Source of the DNA: Pacificitalea sp040119125
Lineage (GTDB): Bacteria > Pseudomonadota > Alphaproteobacteria > Rhodobacterales > Rhodobacteraceae
Direction of reading: 5' to 3'
Length of the DNA: 64,000 nt
Assembly: GCA_040119125.1 (NCBI GenBank)
Contig: JBEDTR010000007.1
Span: 1-64,000 of the forward strand
Below the pieces are notes generated by a model. That model saw nothing but the letters and a program-made list of their open reading frames with translations, was not told the DNA's origin and did no database searches. Made by a program: the position numbers and the translations under genes. This document shows, in pieces, positions 43,748 through 53,507 of this stretch. Position 1 is the stretch's first letter. Every line of letters starts with the position of its first letter.

Positions 43748-44377
43748 ATGAACAGAGAAGATCCGTTTGGGTTCGACCTGCGCGTGTCGAGTGACAAGAA
43801 GAAGCGCTCGCGCGGGAAACGCGGCATGTCGGGGGCGTTTGAGACCTCGCAGCGGGTGTGCGAGCATCCGGGCTGTGAAATTCCGGCGCAATACCGCGCG
43901 CCGAAATCACCCGACACGCTGGATGATTTTTATTGGTTCTGTAAGGACCATGTGCGCGAATACAATCTGAAGTGGAATTTCTTCAACGGCACGACCGAAG
44001 AAGAAATGCAGGAACAGATGGAACAGGACCGGGTGTGGAACCGCGCCACCTCGCCGTTCAATTCGCGCGAGGAACAGCGCGCCTGGGCGCGTCTGGGCGT
44101 GGATGATCCGCATCAGGTGCTGGGCGACAATGCCACGCGCAATCCGGGTCGCAAGGCCGCCGGTGGACGGCGTCTACCGCCGACGGAGCGGCGCGCGTTG
44201 GAGATCCTCGAAGCGCAGGATACCATGACCAAGCCTGAAATCCGCAAGGCCTACAAGGCGCTGATCAAGGTCCTGCATCCCGACATGAACGGCGGCGATC
44301 GATCCGATGAGGATCGCTTGCAGGAGGTCATGTGGGCATGGGATCAGATCAAGGACAGCCGCAGCTTCAAGGGGTGA
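43748..44377 (+). CDS. J-domain protein (DnaJ-like, C-terminal J domain)
   Basis: 209 residues from the ATG at 43748 (a GTG one codon earlier is possible), with GAAGGGGGC upstream. The J domain lies at the C-terminus (about 145-205) with the HPD motif in KVLHPDMNGG, and the N-terminal half has a Cys/His pattern (CEHPGC, then FCKDH) that could bind zinc. This domain order is that of a small alphaproteobacterial DnaJ-like family rather than canonical DnaJ. A DnaK co-chaperone role is inferred. Confidence 0.88.
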   Translation: MNREDPFGFDLRVSSDKKKRSRGKRGMSGAFETSQRVCEHPGCEIPAQYRAPKSPDTLDDFYWFCKDHVREYNLKWNFFNGTTEEEMQEQMEQDRVWNRATSPFNSREEQRAWARLGVDDPHQVLGDNATRNPGRKAAGGRRLPPTERRALEILEAQDTMTKPEIRKAYKALIKVLHPDMNGGDRSDEDRLQEVMWAWDQIKDSRSFKG

Positions 44378-44451
44378 GGCGCGGCGATGTCAGATTGCCC
44401 AATCGGGCGGCGGCGTCAGGCGATCCTGCCCTGATCCCGTTTCCCCAAACA

Positions 44452-44493
44452 GCAAACGACCCGGAGGGCACAGGCGCCGTCCGGGTCGTTTGC
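44452..44493. terminator. bidirectional hairpin between J-domain and flavin reductase genes
   Basis: Arms GCAAACGACCCGGA and TCCGGGTCGTTTGC lie between two converging genes. T runs are short, so termination is likely but not certain. Confidence 0.65.
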
Positions 44494-44512
44494 ATTTCAA
44501 AAACAGGGTCGG

Positions 44513-45037
44513 TCAGTCCTGCGGATCGAAGCCGCCGTAGCGGCCCATGGCAAAGACCAGCGGCCCTGCTGCGTTGACCGCAGCGGTGTCGGGATCGTCG
44601 TTGCGCAGCGCCGCGCCTAGCACCTCGCCGGTGATGATCGAATGGTCGCCGCCATCGAACACTTGCGCCCGGCGACATTCAAACCGCGCAAGACAGGGGG
44701 TGAAGACCGGCACGCCAGTGTCCCCCGTGGCCCAATCCAGCCCCTGCGTGGGACGGCCATCGCGGGCAAAACGCCGCGCGAGGTCCAGCTGATCGGCGGC
44801 AAGGATATGGATCGCGAAATGCTCCGCCTCAACAAAGGGCTGATAGCGCGAGGAATTCTTGTCCGGCGCCCAAAGAACCATCGGCGGGTCCAGCGACAGT
44901 GAGGAGAAACTATTCGCCGTCAGCCCCAGCGGCCCGTCAGGCGTCGCGATGGTGACGACGGTGACGCCGGTGGCAAACCGGCCAAGCACCTCGCGAAAAG
45001 CGTGGGGTTCGGCGGCGGTGGGGCGGAAAACATGCAT
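44513..45037 (-). CDS. flavin reductase domain protein (FMN-binding split barrel)
   Basis: 174 residues. The pattern begins FREVLGRFATGVTVVT, with GLTANSFSSLSLDPP and FAIHILAADQ, and a C-terminal DHSIITGEV region, all of the flavin-reductase/HpaC family. These enzymes reduce FMN or FAD with NAD(P)H for a partner monooxygenase. No partner is adjacent, so its role is open. Confidence 0.88.
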   Translation of the reverse strand: MHVFRPTAAEPHAFREVLGRFATGVTVVTIATPDGPLGLTANSFSSLSLDPPMVLWAPDKNSSRYQPFVEAEHFAIHILAADQLDLARRFARDGRPTQGLDWATGDTGVPVFTPCLARFECRRAQVFDGGDHSIITGEVLGAALRNDDPDTAAVNAAGPLVFAMGRYGGFDPQD

Positions 45038-45181
45038 CTGGCGTCCTTAGGCGGTCTCGGGCGGGCGGCGTCGTGGTGTCCTGTTCGGCACGGGTGCGGC
45101 GGGTCGCGTGCCCCCGCGCCGCACGCGTTTCAGGGCCACACGCCGCGCGCAATATAGAGCTTTGTCCCGGCTTGTCGCGGG

Positions 45182-46522
45182 TCAGGCGTCGGGCAGGAAT
45201 CGCGCGGCGGCGGCGCGGGCCTTGTCGCTGATCGCGGTCTCGCGGGTGAGGAAGTCGCGCACCGCGTCGGGATCATGGCGGCTCAGCGCCCGCAGCCAGC
45301 CGCTTGCGGTCTTGCGCACCGGCGGGAACGCATCGTCCAGCAGCGCGGGCAGCCAGCCCAGCACCCGCATGCGCAGCGCCTGCTGTGCGGCGTCGGGATG
45401 GGCGGCGCGGGCGGCAGGCAGCGTCATCGCGATGGCGGCGCGGCGGGTCCAATCCTGCGCCGCACCCACCCACGGCTCCAACTGATCGACACGGGCGGGC
45501 GCAGCGGCCAGACGTTTCTCCCCGGCGGTGCACAGGGCATCCGACAGGCGCGTGCCCTCATGTTCCGGCAGCCAAGCGATGATCTGATCCCAAACGGCGT
45601 CCTCATCCTCGCGGATGCGGGCCTGCGTCAGCAGCTTGGCGGCGGCAATGCGCGCGGCCTGCCCACGAGTGGCCCAAAGCGCGCGCGCCAGATCCAGACG
45701 CTCCTGCAATGGCATCTCGCGCCGCCAACCGCGCACCAAGGGCTCAAGCCCCGGACCATCGCCCCCGACGGCGGCGATCTCGGCCAAGGCCGGGCTTGGA
45801 TCGGTGCCCGGGGTCGCTTCTGCCTCTGCATCTACATCCGCGTCGCCCTCTTGGGCGGGCAGCAACTGCTCCACCAGATCAGGCAGGGCGGCGTAGTGAT
45901 CCAGCATCGCTTCGGGCTCTAGCCGCGATATCCCTGCGCCCTCGGGACCAAAGCTTACCAGCACACAGGGCACCCCGGCGGCGCGGGCGGTTTCACGGTC
46001 CGTCTCCGTATCGCCCACCAGCAACGACCGCGCCACCGTGCCGCCTGCCGCCTCAACCGCCGCGATATAGGGCGCGGCGTCGGGCTTGCGCACCGGCAGG
46101 GTATCGGCCCCGATCATCGCGCCGAAGGCATGGCGCACGTCGAGCCGCTCCAGCAGTGCCTCGGCCAGCGCGGCGGGCTTGTTGGTGCAGATCGCCACGC
46201 GAAAGCCCCGCCGCGTCAGTTCCGCCACCGCCTCCATCGCGCCGGGATAAAGCGTCGTATGCACGGCCAATGCTTCCCCATAGCGGTCAAGCAGCGGCTG
46301 ATACCAGCGCTCCACCTCGGCCTCCGTCTCGGCGCCGTCGAGCACCCGCTCGAACCCCAGCCGCAGCATTGCCCGGCCACCGCGAAACGCCGTCAGCGCA
46401 TCCTCGGTCGGGTCCAGCGGCGCGTCGTGGCCTGCGGCCTCAAAGCAATGGTTGGCCGCCGCGATCAGGTCGGCGGCAGTATCGGCAAGGGTGCCGTCGA
46501 GGTCAAAGATCACGGTGCGCAT
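45182..46522 (-). CDS. phosphoglycolate phosphatase (HAD) fused to an AlkD-like HEAT-repeat domain
   Basis: 446 residues. Residues 1 to about 222 are a complete HAD phosphatase: DLDGT at 7-11, the ICTNKP motif II, the K in RKPDAAPY, and VGDTETD as motif IV. An acidic alanine-rich linker follows. From about residue 255, the segments ALWATRGQAARIAAAKLL, DWTRRAAIAMTL and VRKTASGWLRALSRHDP resemble the AlkD family of DNA alkylation-repair glycosylases. Gph clears phosphoglycolate released in repair of DNA ends, so the fusion links two repair-related functions. No frameshift is needed; the reading frame is continuous. Confidence 0.82.
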   Translation of the reverse strand: MRTVIFDLDGTLADTAADLIAAANHCFEAAGHDAPLDPTEDALTAFRGGRAMLRLGFERVLDGAETEAEVERWYQPLLDRYGEALAVHTTLYPGAMEAVAELTRRGFRVAICTNKPAALAEALLERLDVRHAFGAMIGADTLPVRKPDAAPYIAAVEAAGGTVARSLLVGDTETDRETARAAGVPCVLVSFGPEGAGISRLEPEAMLDHYAALPDLVEQLLPAQEGDADVDAEAEATPGTDPSPALAEIAAVGGDGPGLEPLVRGWRREMPLQERLDLARALWATRGQAARIAAAKLLTQARIREDEDAVWDQIIAWLPEHEGTRLSDALCTAGEKRLAAAPARVDQLEPWVGAAQDWTRRAAIAMTLPAARAAHPDAAQQALRMRVLGWLPALLDDAFPPVRKTASGWLRALSRHDPDAVRDFLTRETAISDKARAAAARFLPDA

Positions 46523-46701
46523 GGCGGGCCTTCCGGGCTGGTAGTTCGGCAGCTTTCGAGGGCCACCGCCCCCGGTTTGCCCGCGTCATGCCTGTAACAG
46601 CCTGTCACCGCAAGTGACCAGCCCGCAGCGCCGCAGCCCTTGCGGCGGCGATCTGAGGGGTTAGAACCCTCGCTACAGGCAGTGAAGCAAAAGGAGCGGC
46701 A

Positions 46702-48072
46702 ATGACCGTCAATCTGGTGATCCTCGCCGCGGGTCAGGGCACGCGCATGAAATCCGACCTGCCCAAGGTGCTGCACGAAGTGGCGGGCGCGCCGCTTCTG
46801 GTGCATGCGATGGCGGCGGGCGCGGCGCTGGAGCCTGCGCGCACCGTGATCGTCGCGGGCCACGGCGCGGAAGCGGTCACCCGCGCCGCCCAAGACCACG
46901 ATCCAGATGCGCAGGTGGTGATCCAGTCCGAGCAGCTGGGCACCGGCCATGCCGTGGCGCAGGCGCGCGAGGCGCTGTCGGGGGCGACGGGCGATGTGAT
47001 CGTGCTCTATGGCGACACGCCCTTCATCCGCCCCGAAACGCTTCAATCAATGGTCGCCGCCCGCGCCGATCACGCGGTGGTCGTGCTGGGCTTTACCCCC
47101 GCCGATCCGGGCCGCTATGGCCGGTTGAAGATGGCAGGTGAAACCCTTGATGCCATTGTGGAATATAAGGACGCAACTGACGCCGAGCGCGCGATCACCT
47201 TTTGCAATTCCGGGGTCATCTGCGCCGGGGCGGATCAGATCTTTGCGCTGCTTGATGAGGTCGGCAACGACAATGCCAGCGGCGAATATTACCTGACCGA
47301 CATCGTCGCGCTGGCCCGGTCCAAGGGGCTGAGCGCCACCGCCGTTGCCTGTGACGAGGCCGAAACGATGGGCGTCAATTCCCGCAGCGATCTGGCCGCC
47401 GCCGAGGCCGCGTTCCAGACCCGCAAACGGGCCGAGGCGCTGGAGAATGGCGTCACGCTGCAAGCGCCCGACACCGTGCAATTCGGCTGGGACACATGGC
47501 TGGGCCGCGATTGTCTGGTGGAGCCTTACGTCGTGTTTGGCGCGGGCGTGACGGTGGAAAGCGGCGCGCGCATCCGCGCGTTTTCGCATCTGGAGGACTG
47601 CCATGTCAGCCGTGGCGCGGTGGTCGGCCCCTATGCCCGCCTGCGCCCCGGCACCGAATTGGCCGAAGACAGCCGCATCGGTAATTTCGTGGAAATCAAG
47701 AATGCGGTGGTCGAGGCGGGCGCCAAGGTCAATCACCTCACCTATATCGGCGATGCCGAGGTAGGCGCAGGCGCCAATATCGGCGCGGGCACGGTGACCT
47801 GCAATTACGATGGCGTGTCCAAGCATCGCACGGTGATCGGTGCGGGCGCGTTCATCGGCTCCTCCACCATGCTGGTCGCCCCGGTGCGGGTGGGGGCTGC
47901 GGCGATGACCGGCTCTGGCTCCGTCATCACGCGCGACGTGCCGGACGAGGCTTTGGCGCTGGGACGCGCGCAGCAGGTTAACAAACCCGGCCTCGCCACT
48001 CGATTGAAACAGAAACTGCGCGAGGCCAAGGCCGCCCGCGCCGCCACCTCCCCCTCCGGGCAGAAGGACTGA
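46702..48072 (+). CDS. glmU: bifunctional GlmU (GlcNAc-1-P uridyltransferase / GlcN-1-P acetyltransferase)
   Basis: 456 residues, with AAAAGGAG before the ATG. The N-terminal nucleotidyltransferase has the LAAGQGTRMKSDLPKVLH signature. The C-terminal left-handed beta helix carries the hexapeptide repeats from about residue 250 and the acetyltransferase active site. It makes UDP-GlcNAc for peptidoglycan and lipopolysaccharide. glmS follows after 4 bp. Confidence 0.97.
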   Translation: MTVNLVILAAGQGTRMKSDLPKVLHEVAGAPLLVHAMAAGAALEPARTVIVAGHGAEAVTRAAQDHDPDAQVVIQSEQLGTGHAVAQAREALSGATGDVIVLYGDTPFIRPETLQSMVAARADHAVVVLGFTPADPGRYGRLKMAGETLDAIVEYKDATDAERAITFCNSGVICAGADQIFALLDEVGNDNASGEYYLTDIVALARSKGLSATAVACDEAETMGVNSRSDLAAAEAAFQTRKRAEALENGVTLQAPDTVQFGWDTWLGRDCLVEPYVVFGAGVTVESGARIRAFSHLEDCHVSRGAVVGPYARLRPGTELAEDSRIGNFVEIKNAVVEAGAKVNHLTYIGDAEVGAGANIGAGTVTCNYDGVSKHRTVIGAGAFIGSSTMLVAPVRVGAAAMTGSGSVITRDVPDEALALGRAQQVNKPGLATRLKQKLREAKAARAATSPSGQKD

Positions 48073-48076
48073 ACCC

Positions 48077-49894
48077 ATGTGTGGAATCGTCGGCATCCTC
48101 GGCACGCACGAAGTCGCCCCCAGTCTGGTCGAAGCGCTACGGCGGCTGGAATATCGCGGCTATGACAGTGCGGGCATCGCCACCGTCAATGACGGACGGC
48201 TCGACCGTCGCCGCGCGGTCGGCAAGCTGGTGAACCTGTCGGACCTGCTGGTGCATGAACCGCTGGCGGGCAAGTCGGGCATCGGCCACACCCGCTGGGC
48301 CACCCATGGCGCGCCCACGGTGGTCAACGCCCATCCCCATCGCGCGGGCCCGGTCGCTGTCGTGCATAACGGCATCATCGAGAATTTCCGCGACTTGCGG
48401 GCTGAACTGACCGCTGCCGGGCAAAGCTGCGAAAGCGAGACCGACACCGAAACCGTCGCCATGCTGACCCGCGCCTATCTCGACGAGGGGCTCGCCCCGC
48501 GCGAAGCCGCGGCCAAGGTGCTGTCCCGGCTCGAAGGCGCGTTTGCCCTGTGCTTCCTGTTCGATGGCGAGGAGGATCTGCTGATCGCCGCACGCCGTGG
48601 CTCGCCGCTGGCCATCGGTCATGGCGAGGGTGAGGTCTATGTCGGCTCCGACGCCATCGCGCTGGCGCCCCTGACCAACCGCATCACCTATCTCGACGAG
48701 GGCGATTGGGCCATTCTGACCCGCAGCACCGTTGAGATCCGCGACGCGGCTGGTGAACAGGTCCACCGCCCCATGAAAAAGGTGCAGATCGACACCTCCC
48801 GCATCGAGAAGGGCGGCCACCGCCACTTCATGGCCAAGGAAATCGCCGAACAGCCCGTCGTGCTGGCCGATGCCATCGCCCATTACCTGCAGGAGGGCGG
48901 CGTGGCCCTGCCCGAGCCGGGGCTCGATTTCACCCAGATCGACCGTATCACCATGGTCGCCTGCGGCACGGCGTTTTACGCCTGCCATGTCGCGAAATAC
49001 TGGTTCGAGCAGATCGCCCGCATCCCGGTCGAGGCTGATATCGCGTCGGAATTCCGCTATCGCGAGCCGCCGATCCCGGCGCGCAGCATGGCGCTTTTCG
49101 TCAGCCAATCGGGGGAGACCGCCGATACCCTCGCCGCCCTGCGCTATACCGAAGGCAAGGCCGATCACATCGTGTCGGTGGTCAATGTGCTGGAAAGCTC
49201 CATCGCGCGTGGCTCCGACCTGCCGCTGCCGATCCTTGCGGGCGCTGAAATCGGCGTCGCCTCGACCAAGGCGTTCACCTGTCAGCTGACCGTGCTGTTC
49301 CTGCTGGCGGTGAAGGCCGGGCTGGATCGCGGCACCCTGACCGAGGCCGAGGCCGAAGCGCATCTCGCCACCCTGCGCAACCTGCCCGGCCTGATGCACC
49401 ACGCCCTGCAAACCGCGCCCGAGATCGAGCGCGTCGCCAAGGAGCTGGCCGAGGCTCGCGACATCCTGTTTCTGGGCCGTGGCGCGATGTATCCCCTCGC
49501 GATGGAGGGCGCGTTAAAGCTTAAGGAAATCAGCTACATCCACGCCGAAGGTTATGCATCAGGTGAGCTCAAACACGGCCCCATCGCTCTGGTCGATAAA
49601 ACCGTGCCGGTGGTCGTTCTCGCCCCCTCGGACGCGCTGTTCGATAAAACCGTGTCGAACATGCAGGAGGTCATGGCCCGTGGCGGCAAGGTGCTGCTGG
49701 TGACCGATGCCGAGGGCGCCCATGCGGCGCAGGAAGGCACATGGCGCACGCTGGTCATGCCCGGTGTGCCGCCGATCCTCGCCCCGATCCTCTATGCGCT
49801 GCCGGCGCAATTGCTGGCCTATCACACCGCCATCGCCAAGGGCACGGATGTGGACCAGCCGCGCAATTTGGCGAAATCCGTGACTGTGGAATGA
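48077..49894 (+). CDS. glmS: glucosamine-6-phosphate synthase
   Basis: 605 residues. It starts MCGIVGILG, so Cys2 becomes the N-terminal nucleophile of the glutaminase domain. Two SIS sugar-isomerase domains follow, with the SQSGETADT motif and a C-terminal KSVTVE, the conserved family end. It converts fructose-6-phosphate and glutamine to glucosamine-6-phosphate, upstream of GlmU. Co-transcribed with glmU. There is no glmS ribozyme upstream; that is as expected outside Firmicutes. Confidence 0.97.
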   Translation: MCGIVGILGTHEVAPSLVEALRRLEYRGYDSAGIATVNDGRLDRRRAVGKLVNLSDLLVHEPLAGKSGIGHTRWATHGAPTVVNAHPHRAGPVAVVHNGIIENFRDLRAELTAAGQSCESETDTETVAMLTRAYLDEGLAPREAAAKVLSRLEGAFALCFLFDGEEDLLIAARRGSPLAIGHGEGEVYVGSDAIALAPLTNRITYLDEGDWAILTRSTVEIRDAAGEQVHRPMKKVQIDTSRIEKGGHRHFMAKEIAEQPVVLADAIAHYLQEGGVALPEPGLDFTQIDRITMVACGTAFYACHVAKYWFEQIARIPVEADIASEFRYREPPIPARSMALFVSQSGETADTLAALRYTEGKADHIVSVVNVLESSIARGSDLPLPILAGAEIGVASTKAFTCQLTVLFLLAVKAGLDRGTLTEAEAEAHLATLRNLPGLMHHALQTAPEIERVAKELAEARDILFLGRGAMYPLAMEGALKLKEISYIHAEGYASGELKHGPIALVDKTVPVVVLAPSDALFDKTVSNMQEVMARGGKVLLVTDAEGAHAAQEGTWRTLVMPGVPPILAPILYALPAQLLAYHTAIAKGTDVDQPRNLAKSVTVE

Positions 49895-49934
49895 GCCCGG
49901 CGCCGCCGGGATGTCCCCGGCGGTGCAACCCGCC

Positions 49935-51230
49935 CTACCAGCGGACCAGCACTTGCAGATCGGCGACATTGGTGCCGGTGCCGCCGGTCATCAGCAGATC
50001 GCCCGAGGCCGCCAGCGCGCGGTAGCTGTCATTGTCGGCCAGCAAGGCCTGCGGGTCGAGCCCGGCTGCCCGCATTCGCGACAGGCTCCCCGCATCGACG
50101 ATGCCGCCCGCAGCATCCGTGGGCCCATCGCGCCCATCGGTGCCGCCGGATAGAAACACCCAATTCTCGCCCCAGCCCGCGGCCTCCGCCCCCAACGCGA
50201 CGCAGAGCGCCATATGCTGATTGCGCCCGCCGCGCCCCTGCCCGCGCAGCTGCACCGTGGTCTCCCCGCCCATGAGATGCGTGCCGCGGCCAAGGCTCAG
50301 CACATGGCGCGCGGCGTCCTCGACATCTCCGATCAGCGGGGTGGCGTGCATCTGCGCATCGGGGGCCGCGTCCTGCATTGCGCGCAGGCTGACACTATTG
50401 GCGCCGATCAGGTGATTGCGCGCAGGCGGCACCGGCGCGGGCCCCGCATCCGGGGCCAGATCGGGCTGTTCCAGATGGGCGCGGACCGGGCTGGACATCG
50501 CATCCCAGATGCCGCGCGCCTGCAACAGTGCCCGCGCTTGGGCGTGATCCCCGATCGGCGGCGCGGTCGGACCCGACGCGATCACGGACAGATCGTCGCC
50601 GATCACATCCGACAGGATCAATGCCGTTACCGGCGCGGGCGCGGCGGCGCGCAGCAGCCCACCGCCCTTGATCCGCGACACTTGCTGGCGCACGAGGTTC
50701 ATTTCGGTGATATCGGCGCCAGAGGCCAGCAACGCCGCGCTCACCGCCGCCTTGTCGTCAAGCGTCAGCCCCGCGACCGGCGCGGGCAGCAATGCCGATC
50801 CGCCGCCCGAAATCAACGCCAGCACCCGGTCGCCCGCACCGCAGCGCTCCAGCGCCGTCAGAACCGCGCGCCCGGCGGCAAGCCCCGCCGCATCAGGCAC
50901 CGGATGCGCCGCGGCATGCAGATCCGCCCCTGCGGGCAGACGCGCGGGATCGGCGTTTTCGGGATTGGTCACCACGATCAACTGACAGGTCACATCGCCC
51001 GCCAAGGCCGCCTGCGCCGCGCGCGCCATGCCCATCGCCGCCTTGCCCACGGCGATCATCAGCAGCCTGCCCCCGGCATCGGGCCTGCAGGCGGCGCGGA
51101 TGTCGTCACGCGCCAGGGCCGCCTTGGTCGCCGCTTCGGGATCTGCGGCATCGACACCCGCCTGAAACAGCCGCGTGGCCCTAGCCCGTTCATCGGTGAT
51201 GTCCTGTGCCAACCTTGTGTCGCGGGCCAT
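49935..51230 (-). CDS. glycerate kinase (MOFRL family, type II)
   Basis: 431 residues from the ATG at 51230 with AGGAGG upstream. It is a GckA/TtuD-type enzyme: an N-terminal glycerate-kinase domain with ISGGGSALLPAP, and the C-terminal MOFRL domain with GGETTVQLRGQGRGGRNQ. It would phosphorylate D-glycerate to 2-phosphoglycerate, in the serine or glyoxylate routes. Older annotations call it hydroxypyruvate reductase. It is divergent from ccmA. Confidence 0.93.
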   Translation of the reverse strand: MARDTRLAQDITDERARATRLFQAGVDAADPEAATKAALARDDIRAACRPDAGGRLLMIAVGKAAMGMARAAQAALAGDVTCQLIVVTNPENADPARLPAGADLHAAAHPVPDAAGLAAGRAVLTALERCGAGDRVLALISGGGSALLPAPVAGLTLDDKAAVSAALLASGADITEMNLVRQQVSRIKGGGLLRAAAPAPVTALILSDVIGDDLSVIASGPTAPPIGDHAQARALLQARGIWDAMSSPVRAHLEQPDLAPDAGPAPVPPARNHLIGANSVSLRAMQDAAPDAQMHATPLIGDVEDAARHVLSLGRGTHLMGGETTVQLRGQGRGGRNQHMALCVALGAEAAGWGENWVFLSGGTDGRDGPTDAAGGIVDAGSLSRMRAAGLDPQALLADNDSYRALAASGDLLMTGGTGTNVADLQVLVRW

Positions 51231-51418
51231 GCTTCGGTTCCTCCTGATGCCTGTCGGCGCACTGTGCCGCCACGCGCCCGGCGGGTCCAGCCCCGGCGAC
51301 ACAGGCGCGCGACCGCCGGACCATGGGGATTTCAGGCAGACCGAAGCAGCCGCGAGGCGCGATCAAACCCGGCGCTGCCCGCCCTTCCGAAGCCGCGCGG
51401 ATTGCGGTAAGCGAAGCC

Positions 51419-52060
51419 ATGTCCAAGCCGCTTCTCCACACCAGCGACCTGACCTGCCTGCGTGGCGGGGTGCCGGTGCTGGATAATGTCGCGCTGCGGC
51501 TGATGCCCGGCGCGGCGCTGATCCTGCGCGGCCCCAATGGCGCGGGCAAGACCACGCTGCTGCGCACGCTTGCCGGGTTGCAGCCGCCGGGCGCGGGACG
51601 GATCGACGCGGCGCCCGATAGCCTGACCTACGCCGCCCATGCCGATGGGCTAAAGCCAATGCTGACCGCCGCCGAAAACCTGACCTTCTGGGCGCGTATC
51701 CACGGGCAGGATGTTCGTGGAGAGAGCGGCATCGACACCGCGCTGGCGGCGCTCAACCTTACCGAGCTGCGCGATCGGCTGGCCGCGCAAATGTCGGCGG
51801 GGCAGAAAAGACGGCTGGGATTGGCGCGGCTGCTGGTCACCGGGCGCCCGGTCTGGCTGCTGGATGAACCGACCGTGTCGCTTGATGCGGCATCGGTGAT
51901 GCTGTTCGCACAATTGGTGCGGGGACATCTGGCCACGGGCGGCGCGGCGCTGATCGCCACCCATGTCGATCTGGGGCTGGAGGCAGAAACCCTTGATATC
52001 GCGCGCTTTCGCGCCGCAGCCGGTCGACTTGCCGATGGTTTCGACGAGGCATTTTTGTGA
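51419..52060 (+). CDS. ccmA: haem exporter ATPase CcmA
   Basis: 213 residues from the ATG at 51419. ABC ATPase with Walker A GPNGAGKTT, signature MSAGQKRRLGLARLL and Walker B WLLDEP. It releases haem from CcmE during cytochrome c maturation. It overlaps ccmB by 4 bp (GTGA). First gene of ccmABCDG. Confidence 0.96.
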   Translation: MSKPLLHTSDLTCLRGGVPVLDNVALRLMPGAALILRGPNGAGKTTLLRTLAGLQPPGAGRIDAAPDSLTYAAHADGLKPMLTAAENLTFWARIHGQDVRGESGIDTALAALNLTELRDRLAAQMSAGQKRRLGLARLLVTGRPVWLLDEPTVSLDAASVMLFAQLVRGHLATGGAALIATHVDLGLEAETLDIARFRAAAGRLADGFDEAFL

Positions 52061-52713
52061 GGGCTCTGCTGCTTCGGGATCTGCGGCTGGCGGTGCGCGC
52101 AGGCGGCGGCTTTGGCCTCGCGCTGGCGTTTTTCCTGATCGTCGTGGTGCTGATCCCCTTCGCCGTCGGGTCCGAGGCAGCGCGGCTGGCGGCCATCGCT
52201 CCGGGGGTCTTGTGGCTGGGCGCATTGCTCGCCTGTCTGCTGTCGCTCGACCGGATCTTTGCGCTGGACTTCGAGGACGGCTCGCTGGATCTGCTGGCCT
52301 GCGCCCCGATCCCGCTGGAGGCCGTGGCGGCGATCAAGGCATTGGCCCATTGGCTGGTCACCGCGCTGCCGCTGGTGCTGGCCGCGCCGCTCTTGGGGCT
52401 GATGCTGCACCTGCCCACGCCGGGGCAGCCGTGGCTGGTCATCTCGCTTTTGGCTGGCACGCCGGCGCTGTCGGCCATCGGCAGTTTCGGCGCCGCCCTC
52501 ACCGTGGGGCTGAAACGCGGCGGGCTGCTTTTGTCGCTGATCGTGCTGCCGCTCTATGTGCCCACGCTGATTTTCGGGGCCGAGGTGGCGCGGCGCGGCG
52601 CGCAGGGCCTTGACCCCGTGACGCCGCTCTTGCTGCTGGGCGGCCTCAGCCTCGGCGCGGTCGCGCTTCTGCCCTTCGCCGCGGCTGCGGCAATACGCAT
52701 CAACCTGCGCTAG
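52057..52713 (+). CDS. ccmB: haem exporter membrane protein CcmB
   Basis: 218 residues from a GTG. About six membrane helices, with the FEDGSLDLL motif between helices 2 and 3. Partner of CcmA. ccmC follows after 56 bp. Confidence 0.95.
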   Translation: MRALLLRDLRLAVRAGGGFGLALAFFLIVVVLIPFAVGSEAARLAAIAPGVLWLGALLACLLSLDRIFALDFEDGSLDLLACAPIPLEAVAAIKALAHWLVTALPLVLAAPLLGLMLHLPTPGQPWLVISLLAGTPALSAIGSFGAALTVGLKRGGLLLSLIVLPLYVPTLIFGAEVARRGAQGLDPVTPLLLLGGLSLGAVALLPFAAAAAIRINLR

Positions 52714-52769
52714 GGACCACGCGGCCATGTGACTTGAGCCGCCCTCCCCCGCCAACTAGGGTCCGCGCC

Positions 52770-53498
52770 ATGTCGCTCTGGGAATATGCCAATCCGAAAC
52801 GTTTCATGCAGGTCTCTGACCGGCTGTTGCCGTGGTGCGCGGGTCTGACCGCGCTGCTGCTGACGGTCGGGCTGATCTGGGGCGTCTTCGGCACGCCGAA
52901 CGCCATCAATTTCGAGGCCACGGTCAAGATCATCTACATCCATGTGCCCGCCGCTCTGATGGCGATCAACGCATGGCTGATGATGCTGGTGGCCTCGCTC
53001 ATCTGGCTGGTGCGGCGCCATCACGTCTCTGCGCTGGCGGCCCGCGCGGCGGCACCGGTGGGCATGGTGATGACGCTGATCGCGCTGATCACCGGGGCGA
53101 TCTGGGGCCAGCCGATGTGGGGCACATGGTGGGCGTGGGACCCGCGCCTGACGTCCTTTCTGATCCTGTTCCTGTTCTATCTGGGCTATATCGCGCTCTG
53201 GGCCGCAATCGACGCGCCCGAAACCGCCGCCGATCTGACCTCCGTGCTGTGCCTTGTGGGCTCGGTCTTTGCGGTGCTGAGCCGCTACGCCGTGCTGTTT
53301 TGGAACCAAGGCCTGCATCAGGGCGCGTCCCTGTCGATGGATGCCGAGGAAAACGTCGCCAATGTCTATTGGTTTCCGCTGCTTATCTGCATGGGCGGGT
53401 TCATCGCCCTGTTCGTGACGCTGGTGCTGCTGCGCACCCGCACCGAAATCCGCAACCGGCGGCTGCAAGCGCTGATCGCGCGCGACCGGATGATGTGA
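52770..53498 (+). CDS. ccmC: haem transporter CcmC
   Basis: 242 residues from the ATG at 52770. Six membrane helices, with the tryptophan-rich WGQPMWGTWWAWDPRLTS between helices 3 and 4 that binds haem. It loads haem onto CcmE. Conserved histidines flank this motif. Confidence 0.97.
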   Translation: MSLWEYANPKRFMQVSDRLLPWCAGLTALLLTVGLIWGVFGTPNAINFEATVKIIYIHVPAALMAINAWLMMLVASLIWLVRRHHVSALAARAAAPVGMVMTLIALITGAIWGQPMWGTWWAWDPRLTSFLILFLFYLGYIALWAAIDAPETAADLTSVLCLVGSVFAVLSRYAVLFWNQGLHQGASLSMDAEENVANVYWFPLLICMGGFIALFVTLVLLRTRTEIRNRRLQALIARDRMM

Positions 53499-53507
53499 GG
53501 CACGCCT

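Noticed and set aside
47900..48076. A glmS ribozyme upstream of glmS
   Set aside because: glmS begins 4 bp after glmU and no ribozyme core can be found; the ribozyme is characteristic of Gram-positive bacteria.
48137..49411. 424-codon minus-strand frame opposite glmS
   Set aside because: Antisense shadow of a highly conserved enzyme gene; composition of the peptide is typical of GC-rich reverse frames.
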